Of a DNA stretch of 33,969 nt, positions 1 through 6,540 are shown in pieces (the first letter of the stretch is position 1; the number at the start of each line of letters is the position of its first letter). Origin of the DNA: JBAYJT01 sp041664965 (lineage in GTDB: Bacteria; Pseudomonadota; Gammaproteobacteria; UBA9339); assembly GCA_041664965.1 (NCBI GenBank), contig JBAYJT010000015.1, forward strand, positions 1 through 33,969. The letters run 5' to 3'. The notes below the pieces were generated by a model that saw only the letters and a list, made by a program, of their open reading frames with translations, was not told where the DNA came from and searched no databases. The position numbers and the translations under genes are program-made.

Positions 1-39
1 ATGCTTCCAGTTACGAACGTGATATTTAGTCTTTTTCAT
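1..39 (-). CDS. IS5-family transposase, N-terminal fragment
   Basis: Thirteen codons, MKKTKYHVRNWKH, run off the left edge of the window. The VRNW sequence close to the N-terminus is typical of IS5/IS903-type DDE transposases, which commonly begin with a short basic segment followed by a VRNWxxYN-like motif. AGGAG lies just upstream of the ATG (40-51). The family call agrees with the terminal inverted repeat at 103-120. Nothing can be said about whether the full gene is intact. Confidence 0.65.
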   Translation of the reverse strand, partial: MKKTKYHVRNWKH

Positions 40-120
40 AATTCTCTCCTTATTGCTTTAAGTGATTGAATTATAATCGATTAAATCTCGTTCGTAACTT
101 CTTATTTATTCAACAAAGCC
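1..120 (-). mobile_element. Left end of an IS5-family (IS903-like) insertion sequence, truncated by window edge
   Basis: Read on the minus strand, the segment starts at position 120 with GGCTTTGTTGAATAAATA (120-103), nearly identical to the terminal inverted repeat of the IS903 group of IS5 elements (GGCTTTGTTGAATAAATC). A TATAAT box follows (75-70), then a ribosome-binding site AGGAGAG and an ATG at 39-37 opening a transposase-like reading frame. Only the 5' end of the element is present; the other terminus lies outside the window. The assignment rests on the terminal repeat plus the first 13 residues of the transposase. Confidence 0.75.
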
Positions 121-122
121 TT

Positions 123-190
123 CGTAGGGGCGGGTCTTGTACCCGCCCATTCAAAATAGGAAAGGCAGGCACAAGGCTCTTCCCTACGTT
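123..190. repeat. Imperfect palindromic intergenic repeat (CGTAGGG...CCCTACG)
   Basis: The segment opens with CGTAGGGG and closes with TCCCTACG. The left arm (123-147) and the reverse complement of the right arm (166-190) match at about 18 of 25 positions. The left arm contains its own perfect 8-bp hairpin, GGGCGGGT (128-135) with ACCCGCCC (141-148). The right half recurs next to typA (2444-2485), where the left half is interrupted by an IS-derived remnant. A related left arm occurs at 16682-16706. It looks like a REP/MITE-type non-autonomous repeat. Confidence 0.65.
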
Positions 191-229
191 CGGCTTAATC
201 TTTTCCGCTCCGTAGCACTTAAGATTTTT
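145..229. repeat. 85-bp duplicate of the typA 3' end (copy A)
   Basis: Positions 145-229 match 2440-2524 with only two mismatches (at 166 and 181) and no gaps. In the second copy this stretch encodes the last 14 codons and stop of typA. Here it lies downstream of, and slightly inside, the POT transporter gene, and supplies that gene's last codons and TAA stop (219-221). The near identity suggests a recent duplication or gene conversion. Confidence 0.85.
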
Positions 230-1694
230 CCTGACTTGTTTTCCAGCGTAAGCAGCATAGCACTATAATCATTAGTAGTCCGATATAAAAAATCTTTAGG
301 TAAGTATTTTGATAAAGGATAGCCGAAGCATGCTTACTAGGCGAAGCGGTAAACTTTGCTACCCACGCTGCCAGATAATTACTAATTGAACCCGTGAAAA
401 GGTAGTAAATGGCAGTTAACGTTCCTAAAGCTTTTACTGGAGCAACTTCACTAATGGCACTTACTATCACAGGATCGATGAAAATCTCTGCAGCACTGAT
501 TACAGTTAAACCAATAATCGCCCAAATCATCGAAATTTTTAATACTTGCGCCGATGAAGCTCCCGCCGAAAATAACCAAAAGCCAACGGTTAAAAGTGCC
601 GTGCCCAAAATAACTTGCGTGATGCTGTTAATCGTAATGTTGATTTTAGCAAGTTTCTTTAAGCAATAAGCCACCAATAAGCCAAAAATCACGATGCCAC
701 TAGGGTTAATCGTTTGGAACATGGGCGTTGGAATTAAATATTGAAACGTTAAATTACCGAAATGGCAATATAAGTTTCGATCGACAAAACGTTCAATAAA
801 TAAACTTATCGAACTTACTCCTTGTTGACCAAATACCCAAAATAAAACACCAAACACAGTTAGAATGAACGCTAAAGTTAAGCCATTTTGTTGAGCTTGG
901 TTGTTGGTATTTTTACTCTCGAAATAAATTTTTCCGATAATAAAAAAGGAGACCAGAGTGGTTGCGATTAGCACATAACCGCCCCAAAGTTTTATGACGA
1001 TGAAGGCAGTAGTGCCTAGCATACCGAAAACTAGCGCGAGATAACTTAAAATTAGTTTTATATTGAATTTATTCTTTTCGTTAAAAAAAGGTAGGTGGGG
1101 ATTACCGATTCCAGCAAGATACTTACGAAATTTGAAGAGAATTAGTAAACCACAGAGCATTCCTGCTCCCGCCGCGGCAAAGCCGTAATCCCAACCATAT
1201 TTAGCGGCTGCGTAGCCACAGACAAGAGGCGCAACTGCCGCGCCAACGTTGCCGCCTAGATAATAAATTATAAAAGCGCTTTTTCGTTCAGTTGGGTTTT
1301 TGTAATATTCCGTAATTAAACAAATGGCGCTCGATTTAAAAAAACCCATCCCACAAATGAGGAAACTTAAGCCTAGATATAAGCCTGAGAGCGTTGTGCA
1401 CGCTAGCGTAAAATGCCCACACATAATTAATATTGCGCCCAAAATCATGCTGATGCGGTTTCCTAAATAATGATCAGCAAGCCAGCCGCCAATGATGGGA
1501 GTTAAATAAACTAACGAAGTGTAAGTACCAAAAAGAGAATAAGAATATTGATCAGAAAAGTGGAAAAATTGAGTAAGATATAAAATTAAAAGCGAACACA
1601 TTCCATAGTAACTAAAAAATTCCCAGATTACAGTTGAAATTACAACATAAGGACCGCGCTTTAGGTTAATTGGATTGACAGTAACAGTAGCCAT
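219..1694 (-). CDS. POT/PTR-family MFS transporter (proton-coupled peptide or amino-acid uptake)
   Basis: The 491-aa protein is almost entirely hydrophobic helices and fits the 12-14 helix proton-dependent oligopeptide transporter family of inner-membrane symporters. The first helix carries the family hallmark in variant form: WEFFSYYGM (about residues 24-32) instead of the classical ExxERFxYYG, so the first Glu and the Arg of the ExxER proton-coupling motif are absent. GGWLADHYLGNR (about 69-80) is the MFS loop 2-3 motif. Such transporters are common in intracellular gammaproteobacteria, which import host peptides and amino acids. The start has AGGAAAA upstream. It is preceded by a leader with a terminator and two short ORFs (1666-1957), suggesting attenuation control. 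The last few codons lie in a sequence duplicated from the typA tail, so the native C-terminus may have been replaced. The substrate cannot be told. Confidence 0.85.
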   Translation of the reverse strand: MATVTVNPINLKRGPYVVISTVIWEFFSYYGMCSLLILYLTQFFHFSDQYSYSLFGTYTSLVYLTPIIGGWLADHYLGNRISMILGAILIMCGHFTLACTTLSGLYLGLSFLICGMGFFKSSAICLITEYYKNPTERKSAFIIYYLGGNVGAAVAPLVCGYAAAKYGWDYGFAAAGAGMLCGLLILFKFRKYLAGIGNPHLPFFNEKNKFNIKLILSYLALVFGMLGTTAFIVIKLWGGYVLIATTLVSFFIIGKIYFESKNTNNQAQQNGLTLAFILTVFGVLFWVFGQQGVSSISLFIERFVDRNLYCHFGNLTFQYLIPTPMFQTINPSGIVIFGLLVAYCLKKLAKINITINSITQVILGTALLTVGFWLFSAGASSAQVLKISMIWAIIGLTVISAAEIFIDPVIVSAISEVAPVKALGTLTAIYYLFTGSISNYLAAWVAKFTASPSKHASAILYQNTYLKIFYIGLLMIIVLCCLRWKTSQEKS

Positions 1695-1791
1695 GACATT
1701 TTCCTCGCGTTAAAAGAAATGGTGATAAGAAGTCTAAAGATGAGAGAGCTATCAAGCGACGGCGTTTAGGATGATTTAGTCTGGTTTTCAT
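1666..1791 (-). CDS. Short ORF overlapping the POT gene start (possible coupling/leader peptide)
   Basis: A 41-codon frame opens with ATG at 1791 behind a clean GGAG (1801-1798), six bases away, and ends 29 bases inside the transporter gene in another frame. It begins MKTRLNHPKRRRL and is rich in basic residues near the start, like the peptide encoded upstream of the terminator. It lies after the terminator, so it would be translated only on read-through transcripts, and could couple translation to the transporter. It has no recognisable domain and may be untranslated. Confidence 0.35.
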   Translation of the reverse strand: MKTRLNHPKRRRLIALSSLDFLSPFLLTRGKCHGYCYCQSN

Positions 1792-1818
1792 GGTTATCTC
1801 CAATTTTAAAGTTAAAAA

Positions 1819-1857
1819 AAAAGCTCTTGGAAAACTTTTTGTCTTCCAAGAGCTTTT
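1819..1857 (-). terminator. Rho-independent terminator/attenuator upstream of the POT gene
   Basis: A perfect 14-bp stem pairs 1819-1832 with 1844-1857 (AGCTCTTGGAA with TTCCAAGAGCT as its core) around an 11-nt loop. Read on the minus strand the hairpin is followed by a run of nine T residues. It lies 125 bases before the transporter's ATG and downstream of a leader ORF, the position expected for an attenuator. The other strand also has a T-run, so it could work in both directions. Confidence 0.8.
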
Positions 1858-1868
1858 TGTTTACTACA

Positions 1869-1908
1869 TGGAAGGCTACAAGTAGCCCCCCAAGCGTAGA
1901 AAGCTACC
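1869..1908 (-). promoter_or_regulatory. Competing hairpin segments of a putative attenuator
   Basis: Minus-strand segments can pair in mutually exclusive ways. GTAGC (1907-1903), overlapping the leader-peptide stop codon, can pair with GCTAC (1886-1882). That same block can instead pair with GTAGCC (1879-1874). When free, CTTCCA (1874-1869) can pair with TGGAAG (1848-1843) in the 5' arm of the terminator, giving an antiterminator. This four-segment logic matches amino-acid biosynthesis attenuators. The helices are short (5-6 bp), so folding calculations are needed. Confidence 0.45.
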
Positions 1909-1957
1909 TTGAGTTAGTACGGCGATGTTTATAGTTTAGTATATTTAACCTGTTCAT
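1904..1957 (-). CDS. Putative 17-residue leader peptide of the POT transporter
   Basis: An ATG at 1957-1955, preceded by AGGAT, opens the frame MNRLNILNYKHRRTNSR, ending in TAG at 1906-1904. Its stop codon lies in the first segment of the putative attenuator, so a ribosome finishing the peptide would cover that segment and favour the terminator, while stalling near the His-Arg-Arg codons (CAT CGC CGT) would free it. The promoter-like TATAAT at 2019-2014 is placed to transcribe this leader. No homologue is recognised; the case rests on position and structure. Confidence 0.45.
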   Translation of the reverse strand: MNRLNILNYKHRRTNSR

Positions 1958-2013
1958 ATTTTTTATCCTAATGGAAGTTTAGTTACTCAGCAAGAATATT
2001 TGTTTCTACTCAC

Positions 2014-2040
2014 ATTATAACGAAAAATGACGCGTGTTAA
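2014..2040 (-). promoter_or_regulatory. Predicted sigma-70 promoter for the leader and POT gene
   Basis: On the minus strand TTAACA (2040-2035) and a perfect TATAAT (2019-2014) are separated by 15 bases, shorter than the ideal 17. Transcription would begin near 2007, about 50 bases before the leader-peptide start. Confidence 0.5.
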
Positions 2041-2249
2041 ATTAAGAAATGCTTAATTTAGCTTAATTTAAAATTAAGTGAAAACCACTCGGTATGGCCC
2101 ATTAGGAATATCATAACTAATTGGTACAAGTCAGGAGAAAGGCACAGTTTAAGCTGGATCCCGCCCAAGCCGCGGTACGACGAAACAAAAAATCTTATTT
2201 ACCCTAATTTTTTGAGAAGTTATTAAAAATGGATTTGTTTTTATAACCT
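2041..2249. other. Intergenic stretch without recognisable gene
   Basis: No convincing ORF or RNA gene is visible. It holds AT-rich sequence and a GC-rich patch (2155-2182, around CCCGCCCAAGCCGCGG) that stands out from its surroundings and may be another short dispersed repeat; only one copy is seen here. Confidence 0.4.
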
Positions 2250-2283
2250 ATTGATTTGTAAAGAAAACACGTGGACATGTTTT
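2250..2283 (+). repeat. Dispersed 34-nt element, copy 1
   Basis: ATTGATTT (2250-2257), 16 variable AT-rich bases, then GACATGTTTT (2274-2283). The same two blocks at the same spacing occur at five other intergenic places in the window. This copy lies between the POT leader and typA, directly before the IS-derived miniature element. Confidence 0.8.
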
Positions 2284-2288
2284 CGTAG

Positions 2289-2442
2289 GGTTTTGTTGAA
2301 TCAATGGTAAAAAACTAATCTTTGTTTGGTAGCCGCAGGCTTTAGCCTGCGATAAGATCTGAAGTGTTATTGAATTTTAAAACGCAGGCTAAAGCCTGCG
2401 GCTACCGATCATGACAAAAACATTGATTTATTTAACAAAGCC
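2289..2442. mobile_element. Miniature IS903-like remnant (MITE) with terminal inverted repeats
   Basis: The left end GGTTTTGTTGAATCAATG (2289-2306) and right end GATTTATTTAACAAAGCC (2425-2442) are inverted copies of the IS5/IS903-type terminal repeat seen at 103-120. There is no transposase between them, only a 79-bp inverted-repeat unit. It seems to be inserted in the palindromic repeat also seen at 123-190: CGTAGGG lies on its left (2284-2290) and the CATTCAAAATAGG half continues on its right. No clear target duplication is visible. Confidence 0.6.
2328..2406. repeat. Perfect 24-bp inverted repeat, REP-like
   Basis: The left arm 2328-2351 and right arm 2383-2406 are perfect reverse complements, separated by 31 bases. 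Each arm is itself a small hairpin (CGCAGGC and GCCTGCG around a TTTA/TAAA loop). This resembles REP/BIME-type palindromic units. It makes up the core of the miniature IS-derived element around it. Confidence 0.85.
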
Positions 2443-2524
2443 CATTCAAAATAGGAAAGGTAGGCACAAGGCTCTCCCCTACGTTCGGCTTAATCTTTTC
2501 CGCTCCGTAGCACTTAAGATTTTT
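2440..2524. repeat. 85-bp duplicated segment covering the typA 3' end (copy B)
   Basis: 98% identical to 145-229. It covers the last 14 codons and stop of typA plus downstream palindromic-repeat sequence. The encoded tail RKKILSATERKRLSR resembles the natural C-terminus of TypA proteins, so this is probably the original copy and 145-229 the derivative. Confidence 0.85.
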
Positions 2525-4305
2525 TTTCGGAGGCGCATCTGCGTTGGCGTGATTTCGACCAATTCATCGTCTTCAATAAACTCAATAGCGCGTTCTAAGC
2601 TGAGTTTCAAAGGCGGAGTCAAAATAATATTTTCATCCGATCCAGCGGCGCGCATATTGGTTAGCTGCTTGCCTTTGTTGGGGTTTACAACTAAATCTTC
2701 GTCGCGAGAATTAACACCTATAATCATACCTTCGTAGATATCCGTTTGGGGTCCGATAAACATCTGACCGCGTTCTTGTAGATTAAACAAAGAAAATCCG
2801 GTTGATTTGCCAGCGGAATTGGCAATTAAAACCCCGCGACCACGTTTAGCAATTTCGCCTGATTTTTTAGGCCCATAATGATCAAAAACATGATGTAGAA
2901 TGCCAATTCCAGAAGTTAACATTAGAAATTCAGTTTGAAAGCCAATTAATCCTCTGGTTGGAATTATGTATTCTAAACGTACTCGTCCTTTTTGATCGGG
3001 TTGCATGCTGACTAGATCAGCTTTTCTGGCGCCTAAAGCTTCCATGATGCGACCTTGGTGTTCTTCGCTTACGTCAGCAATTAATAATTCAAAAGGTTCT
3101 TCTTCATGACCGTTTACAGTTTTAACAATAACTTCTGGCTTAGAAACGGCTAGTTCGTAGCCTTCACGACGCATAGTTTCGATTAAAATGGAAAGATGTA
3201 ATTCGCCTCGACCTGAAACCTTGAATTTTTCCGGAGAATCGGTGTCTTCTACTCTCAAAGCTACATTATGTAAAAGTTCGCGATAAAGTCTCTCGCGTAA
3301 TTGTCTACTTGTTAAATATTTGCCTTCGCGGCCGGCAAAAGGGGAAGTATTTACCTCAAAAGTCATGTGTACCGTAGGTTCATCGACGGTTAGAGGAGGT
3401 AAGGCCTCTACAGAATTAGGATCGCAAAGCGTGTCAGAGATTTTAATATTTTCAACACCGGTAATGGCTACAATATCTCCGGCTTCGGCGCTCTCTATTT
3501 CATAACGCTGAAGGCCTAAAAAGCCCAAAATTTGAAGAATTCTGGCTTGTCTGGTATTACCCTCGCTGTCTATTGCTATAATCGGCATATTACGCGTTAA
3601 TTTGCCGCGCTTAATTCGGCCAATTCCAATAGTTCCAACGTAACTGGAATAATCCAGTGAGCTGATCTGCATTTGAAATGGCGCCAAAGGATCAACTGGT
3701 GGCGGCGGAACTTTATCGACGACCATCTGAAAAAGCTGATCCATATTGGTTTGCGGATGATCTATATCTAGTGTAGCAAAGCCTTTTAAGGCAGAAGTGT
3801 AGATAATTGGAAAATCTAATTGCTTATCAGTTGCGCCTAAATTATCAAACAGATCAAAAACGCGATCGATAACCCAATGCGGTCTTGCATCGGGTCGGTC
3901 TATTTTATTAATTACAACAATAGGATTTAAGCCACAAGCGAAAGCTTTTTGCGTTACAAAACGAGTTTGTGGCATAGGGCCGTCTACTGCATCGACCAAT
4001 AATAAAACAGAATCGACCATAGACAGCACGCGTTCTACTTCACCACCAAAATCGGCGTGTCCAGGTGTGTCGACGATATTAATTTTATAGCCGTGCCATT
4101 CGATAGCCGTATTTTTGGCCAAAATTGTAATGCCGCGTTCTTGTTCTAGCTCATTGGAATCCATGATGAGGTTGTCTTCTTTATCTTTATCCGCACCAAA
4201 TTTTTGTTTCAAAGTGCCGGATTGGCGTAATAATTGATCGACTAAAGTCGTTTTGCCATGGTCAACGTGGGCTATAATTGCGATATTTCGAATGTTAGAG
4301 GTCAT
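2479..4305 (-). CDS. typA: TypA/BipA, translational GTPase
   Basis: This 608-aa protein has the usual length of TypA (607 aa in E. coli), a ribosome-associated GTPase of the EF-G class linked to ribosome assembly and stress responses. Visible are G1 AHVDHGKTT (12-20), G2 RGIT (57-60), G3 DTPGHAD (79-85) and G4 NKID (133-136), then the EF-G-like beta-barrel and alpha/beta domains and the TypA-specific C-terminal region. The start has AGGAAAG upstream, and a TATAGT (4355-4350) could be the -10 box. The TAG stop lies in the palindromic repeat shared with 123-190. The gene stands alone, behind a strong terminator at 4371-4408. Confidence 0.97.
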   Translation of the reverse strand: MTSNIRNIAIIAHVDHGKTTLVDQLLRQSGTLKQKFGADKDKEDNLIMDSNELEQERGITILAKNTAIEWHGYKINIVDTPGHADFGGEVERVLSMVDSVLLLVDAVDGPMPQTRFVTQKAFACGLNPIVVINKIDRPDARPHWVIDRVFDLFDNLGATDKQLDFPIIYTSALKGFATLDIDHPQTNMDQLFQMVVDKVPPPPVDPLAPFQMQISSLDYSSYVGTIGIGRIKRGKLTRNMPIIAIDSEGNTRQARILQILGFLGLQRYEIESAEAGDIVAITGVENIKISDTLCDPNSVEALPPLTVDEPTVHMTFEVNTSPFAGREGKYLTSRQLRERLYRELLHNVALRVEDTDSPEKFKVSGRGELHLSILIETMRREGYELAVSKPEVIVKTVNGHEEEPFELLIADVSEEHQGRIMEALGARKADLVSMQPDQKGRVRLEYIIPTRGLIGFQTEFLMLTSGIGILHHVFDHYGPKKSGEIAKRGRGVLIANSAGKSTGFSLFNLQERGQMFIGPQTDIYEGMIIGVNSRDEDLVVNPNKGKQLTNMRAAGSDENIILTPPLKLSLERAIEFIEDDELVEITPTQMRLRKKILSATERKRLSRT

Positions 4306-4370
4306 TTTCTTTCCTATTTTTGCGGTTTTCTTTGCTTCAAGAGCGGCGCACTATAACACATGTAGAGATA

Positions 4371-4408
4371 AAAAAAACGGGATAGACTTAAAAACCTACC
4401 CCGTTTTT
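4371..4408. terminator. Bidirectional rho-independent terminator
   Basis: AAAACGGGATAG (4374-4385) pairs with CTACCCCGTTTT (4396-4407), 12 bp with one G-T wobble and a 10-nt loop. On the minus strand it is followed by a T-run. It ends the small two-gene unit at 4435-4918 and separates it from typA. Confidence 0.8.
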
Positions 4409-4434
4409 GCCAAACTTGCCAAGGTTGATGTTAT

Positions 4435-4650
4435 TTAGGCTCGAGTTGTGTTTGCCTGTTGTGTTTTAGTAGCCTCTATGGCTGGGGCGCTATTTAGCAA
4501 AGTTTTTATCAACTGTGCAGCCACATTTGGTGCAGTGTTTGCAGAGGGAGAGGAGAAAAATCTAATGCCGCTTTGCTGCGGTATCGCGGTGTTTTTAGCT
4601 AAACCTAATAAACATTCGGCAACAATTTTATTGGTGTTATGTTTGCTCAT
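4435..4650 (-). CDS. Small protein of unknown function (71 aa)
   Basis: I do not recognise this protein. It has no membrane helix or signal peptide; the middle contains a Ser/Pro/Ala/Asn-rich stretch (FFSSPSANTAPN) and the C-terminus is polar (TKTQQANTTRA). The ATG lies one base after the stop of the upstream small gene, with GAGGAAAAATAAG just before it, a typical translationally coupled arrangement. A frame on the opposite strand overlaps almost all of it, but the coupling and the terminator just downstream on the minus strand favour this strand. Confidence 0.55.
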   Translation of the reverse strand: MSKHNTNKIVAECLLGLAKNTAIPQQSGIRFFSSPSANTAPNVAAQLIKTLLNSAPAIEATKTQQANTTRA

Positions 4651-4651
4651 C

Positions 4652-4918
4652 TTATTTTTCCTCAGTAATCTGTTTTAGAATTTCTTGTGTGGAAGGAACG
4701 TGGTTATCGTTCGGTGGAGTATTGCTTTTGAGAACTAATTTTAATTTCTCTAAAATCTCTTTCACCGATGTAAAAGTGTTCGGCATGCTTTGCGTATAGC
4801 CGTGCTTGTGTGCGCGTTGCATAACGATGTCTAGAACGTTCTTCCAAAAATGTATTTCACGTAGATTTTGTGCTTTGGAGGCTACGTTTTCTGCAATATT
4901 TGCTGTTTGAACTGTCAT
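4652..4918 (-). CDS. Small protein of unknown function (88 aa)
   Basis: Not recognised. The sequence is polar and helix-prone, with several Lys-Leu-rich stretches (EILEKLKLVLKS) and no signal peptide or membrane segment. GAGGA lies upstream of the ATG at good spacing, and a TATAAA-like box (near 4950) may drive the two-gene unit, which ends at the terminator at 4371-4408. Small unknown pairs like this are frequent in genomes with Dot/Icm systems, but nothing in the sequence proves an effector role. Confidence 0.6.
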   Translation of the reverse strand: MTVQTANIAENVASKAQNLREIHFWKNVLDIVMQRAHKHGYTQSMPNTFTSVKEILEKLKLVLKSNTPPNDNHVPSTQEILKQITEEK

Positions 4919-5078
4919 AAATTCCTCATGATTTAATTTAAAGTTTTATACTAAAAACTTTTGTGTTGCTTATTATAACATCCAAAACTTAAATCTTGCT
5001 TAAGGGAAAAATTTTTTGGAAAATATATGTTTAAATAGGGAGGATAAAAATACAAAAAGCGATTTCATTTTACAAGTC

Positions 5079-5112
5079 ATTGATTTTAAAGGAAAACGTA
5101 TAGACATGTTTT
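5079..5112 (+). repeat. Dispersed 34-nt element, copy 2
   Basis: ATTGATTT (5079-5086), 16 bases, GACATGTTTT (5103-5112). It lies 67 bases before the hypB start. The rest of the 4919-5179 gap is AT-rich, with no gene seen. Confidence 0.8.
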
Positions 5113-5179
5113 TTAGCTCTTTGCAAAGAAAAATAAGATATGTTAGGTTTATTGCCCTAATTATCTATGAGGTTCTGTC

Positions 5180-5842
5180 ATGCAAATAAAAATATTACAA
5201 AATGTTTTAAAAGCCAATGACGCCAAGGCGGCCGAAGTGCGCGCGCTTCTTCAGCAAAAAAAGATTTGTATGTTGAATCTGATAAGCTCACCAGGAGCTG
5301 GAAAGACAACGCTTTTGGAAAAAAGCCTGCCGCTTTTGACGAAGAAATATCGCGTCGCTGTAATTGAGGGCGATGTCGAAACGGCGAGGGATGCGGAGAG
5401 ATTAGAAGGTTATAACGTGCCGATTGCGCTTATTAACACTAGTGGGGCCTGTCATCTGGAATCAGTAAGTATTGAAAAGGCTTTTAGCGTTTTAGACTTG
5501 GATAATTTAGATTTGATTTTTGTCGAAAACGTGGGAAATTTGGTTTGTCCGGCGGAATTTGATATTGGGGAAGATGCTAAAGTGGCGCTGCTTAGTACTC
5601 CAGAAGGCGATGATAAGCCGAGTAAATATCCGCTTCTATTTCGCGAAGCCAAGCTTGCCATTTTAAATAAAATTGACCTTATGCCTTATGTTGGCTTCAA
5701 TAAAGACAATTTTTATGCGGATTTAGCCAAACTCAATGCCTCATTGCCTGTAATTGAAATGTCTTGTCAGAATGGGACAGGAATGGATAAATGGTTGGAT
5801 TGGTTAGGTGAGATGATTTCCAAAAAAATTCATCATTCATAA
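5180..5842 (+). CDS. hypB: HypB-type nickel-incorporation GTPase
   Basis: The 220-aa protein fits HypB, the SIMIBI-class GTPase that, with HypA, loads nickel into [NiFe]-hydrogenase. It shows the P-loop SSPGAGKTT (37-45), the metal-site CH pair (C91-H92) in a SGACHLE context, ENVGNLVCP (116-124) and the G4 motif NKID (163-166). It lacks the N-terminal CxxCGC or His-rich nickel-storage extension, so it is the short form. GAGG precedes the ATG. No hypA, other hyp gene or hydrogenase is nearby, so a role in nickel delivery elsewhere is open. The last codons (HHS) and stop come from an AT-rich repeat shared with the convergent ABC gene. Confidence 0.85.
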   Translation: MQIKILQNVLKANDAKAAEVRALLQQKKICMLNLISSPGAGKTTLLEKSLPLLTKKYRVAVIEGDVETARDAERLEGYNVPIALINTSGACHLESVSIEKAFSVLDLDNLDLIFVENVGNLVCPAEFDIGEDAKVALLSTPEGDDKPSKYPLLFREAKLAILNKIDLMPYVGFNKDNFYADLAKLNASLPVIEMSCQNGTGMDKWLDWLGEMISKKIHHS

Positions 5843-5865
5843 TTCATCATTCATCATTCATAATT
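5827..5865. repeat. AT-rich ATTCAT repeat between convergent genes
   Basis: Tandem units of ATTCAT / CATTCATAATT fill the junction between hypB and the ABC ATPase gene. The repeat supplies the stop codon of both: TAA for hypB (5840-5842) and TGA for the ATPase gene (5856-5854). A similar stretch lies at 11770-11801 between sbcB and trpS. Confidence 0.7.
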
Positions 5866-6540
5866 TTCCGACAATCGTCCATCCCGAATATAAACCACAC
5901 GGGCGGCCTCTTTGGCCAGAGTTTTGTCATGCGTAACGGTGATGACGGTTTTTCCTTCGGAAGAAAATTGCTTTAGAAGTGAAATGACTTCGCCGCCGGA
6001 CTTGCTATCGAGATTTCCTGTTGGTTCATCGGCTAAAATTAAATCTGGATTGGTAACTAAAGCGCGCGCCAAGGCTACACGTTGTTTTTGTCCGCCTGAA
6101 AGCTCATTAGGGCGGTGATCAAAGTGCTCTCCTAAACCTAAACGTTCTAGTATTTTTTTGGCGGCATTTTGGCGCTCGTTTCTAGAAGTTCCGCGATAAA
6201 GCAAGGGCAGGGCGGTGTTTTCAACTATGTCCATTTGCGGCAAAAGATTAAAATTTTGAAAGACAAAACCGATTTTTTGATTGCGAATCTTAGCTAATTC
6301 ATTTCTGGTTAGTTTGCTTACTTCTTTCCCACCTAGTAAATAACTGCCAGATGTTGGCGTGGAAAGGCAGCCAATGATTTGCATTAGGGTTGATTTACCT
6401 GAGCCGGAAGGTCCTAAAATAGCCACATATTCGCCGCTAGCTATTTCCACATTGATATCTTTCAGCGCTTCAAAAGCGACTTTGCCTGTGTTGTAGGTTT
6501 TGTAGATATTTTTTAAAACAATCAAACCTTCTTTATTCAT
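5854..6540 (-). CDS. MacB/LolD-type ABC transporter ATPase
   Basis: The 228-aa ATPase carries Walker A GPSGSGKST (43-51), a Q-loop VFQNFNLLP, the signature LSGGQKQR (147-154) and Walker B LILADEPTGNLD (167-178). This is the MacB/LolD/FtsE-type group that works with FtsX-fold permeases to move substrates or exert force across the cell envelope. The gene overlaps the end of the permease gene by 8 bases, so the two form one transporter. The C-terminal residues ENYE and TGA stop come from the AT-rich repeat; the end may have been altered slightly. No MacA-type adaptor is in the window. Confidence 0.93.
   Translation of the reverse strand: MNKEGLIVLKNIYKTYNTGKVAFEALKDINVEIASGEYVAILGPSGSGKSTLMQIIGCLSTPTSGSYLLGGKEVSKLTRNELAKIRNQKIGFVFQNFNLLPQMDIVENTALPLLYRGTSRNERQNAAKKILERLGLGEHFDHRPNELSGGQKQRVALARALVTNPDLILADEPTGNLDSKSGGEVISLLKQFSSEGKTVITVTHDKTLAKEAARVVYIRDGRLSENYE

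Noticed and set aside
10..98. Inverted repeat GTTACGAACG/CGTTCGTAAC as terminal repeat of an element
   Set aside because: One arm is inside the transposase codons; the true terminal repeat is at 103-120, so this is probably chance or an internal IS feature.
409..669. 86-codon plus-strand frame inside the POT gene
   Set aside because: Lies fully antisense to a well-supported membrane protein gene and has no RBS or family features.
4448..4678. 76-codon plus-strand frame with a hydrophobic N-terminus opposite the two small genes
   Set aside because: The minus-strand pair has coupled stop/start, good RBS and a terminator in the right orientation; the plus frame has none of these.
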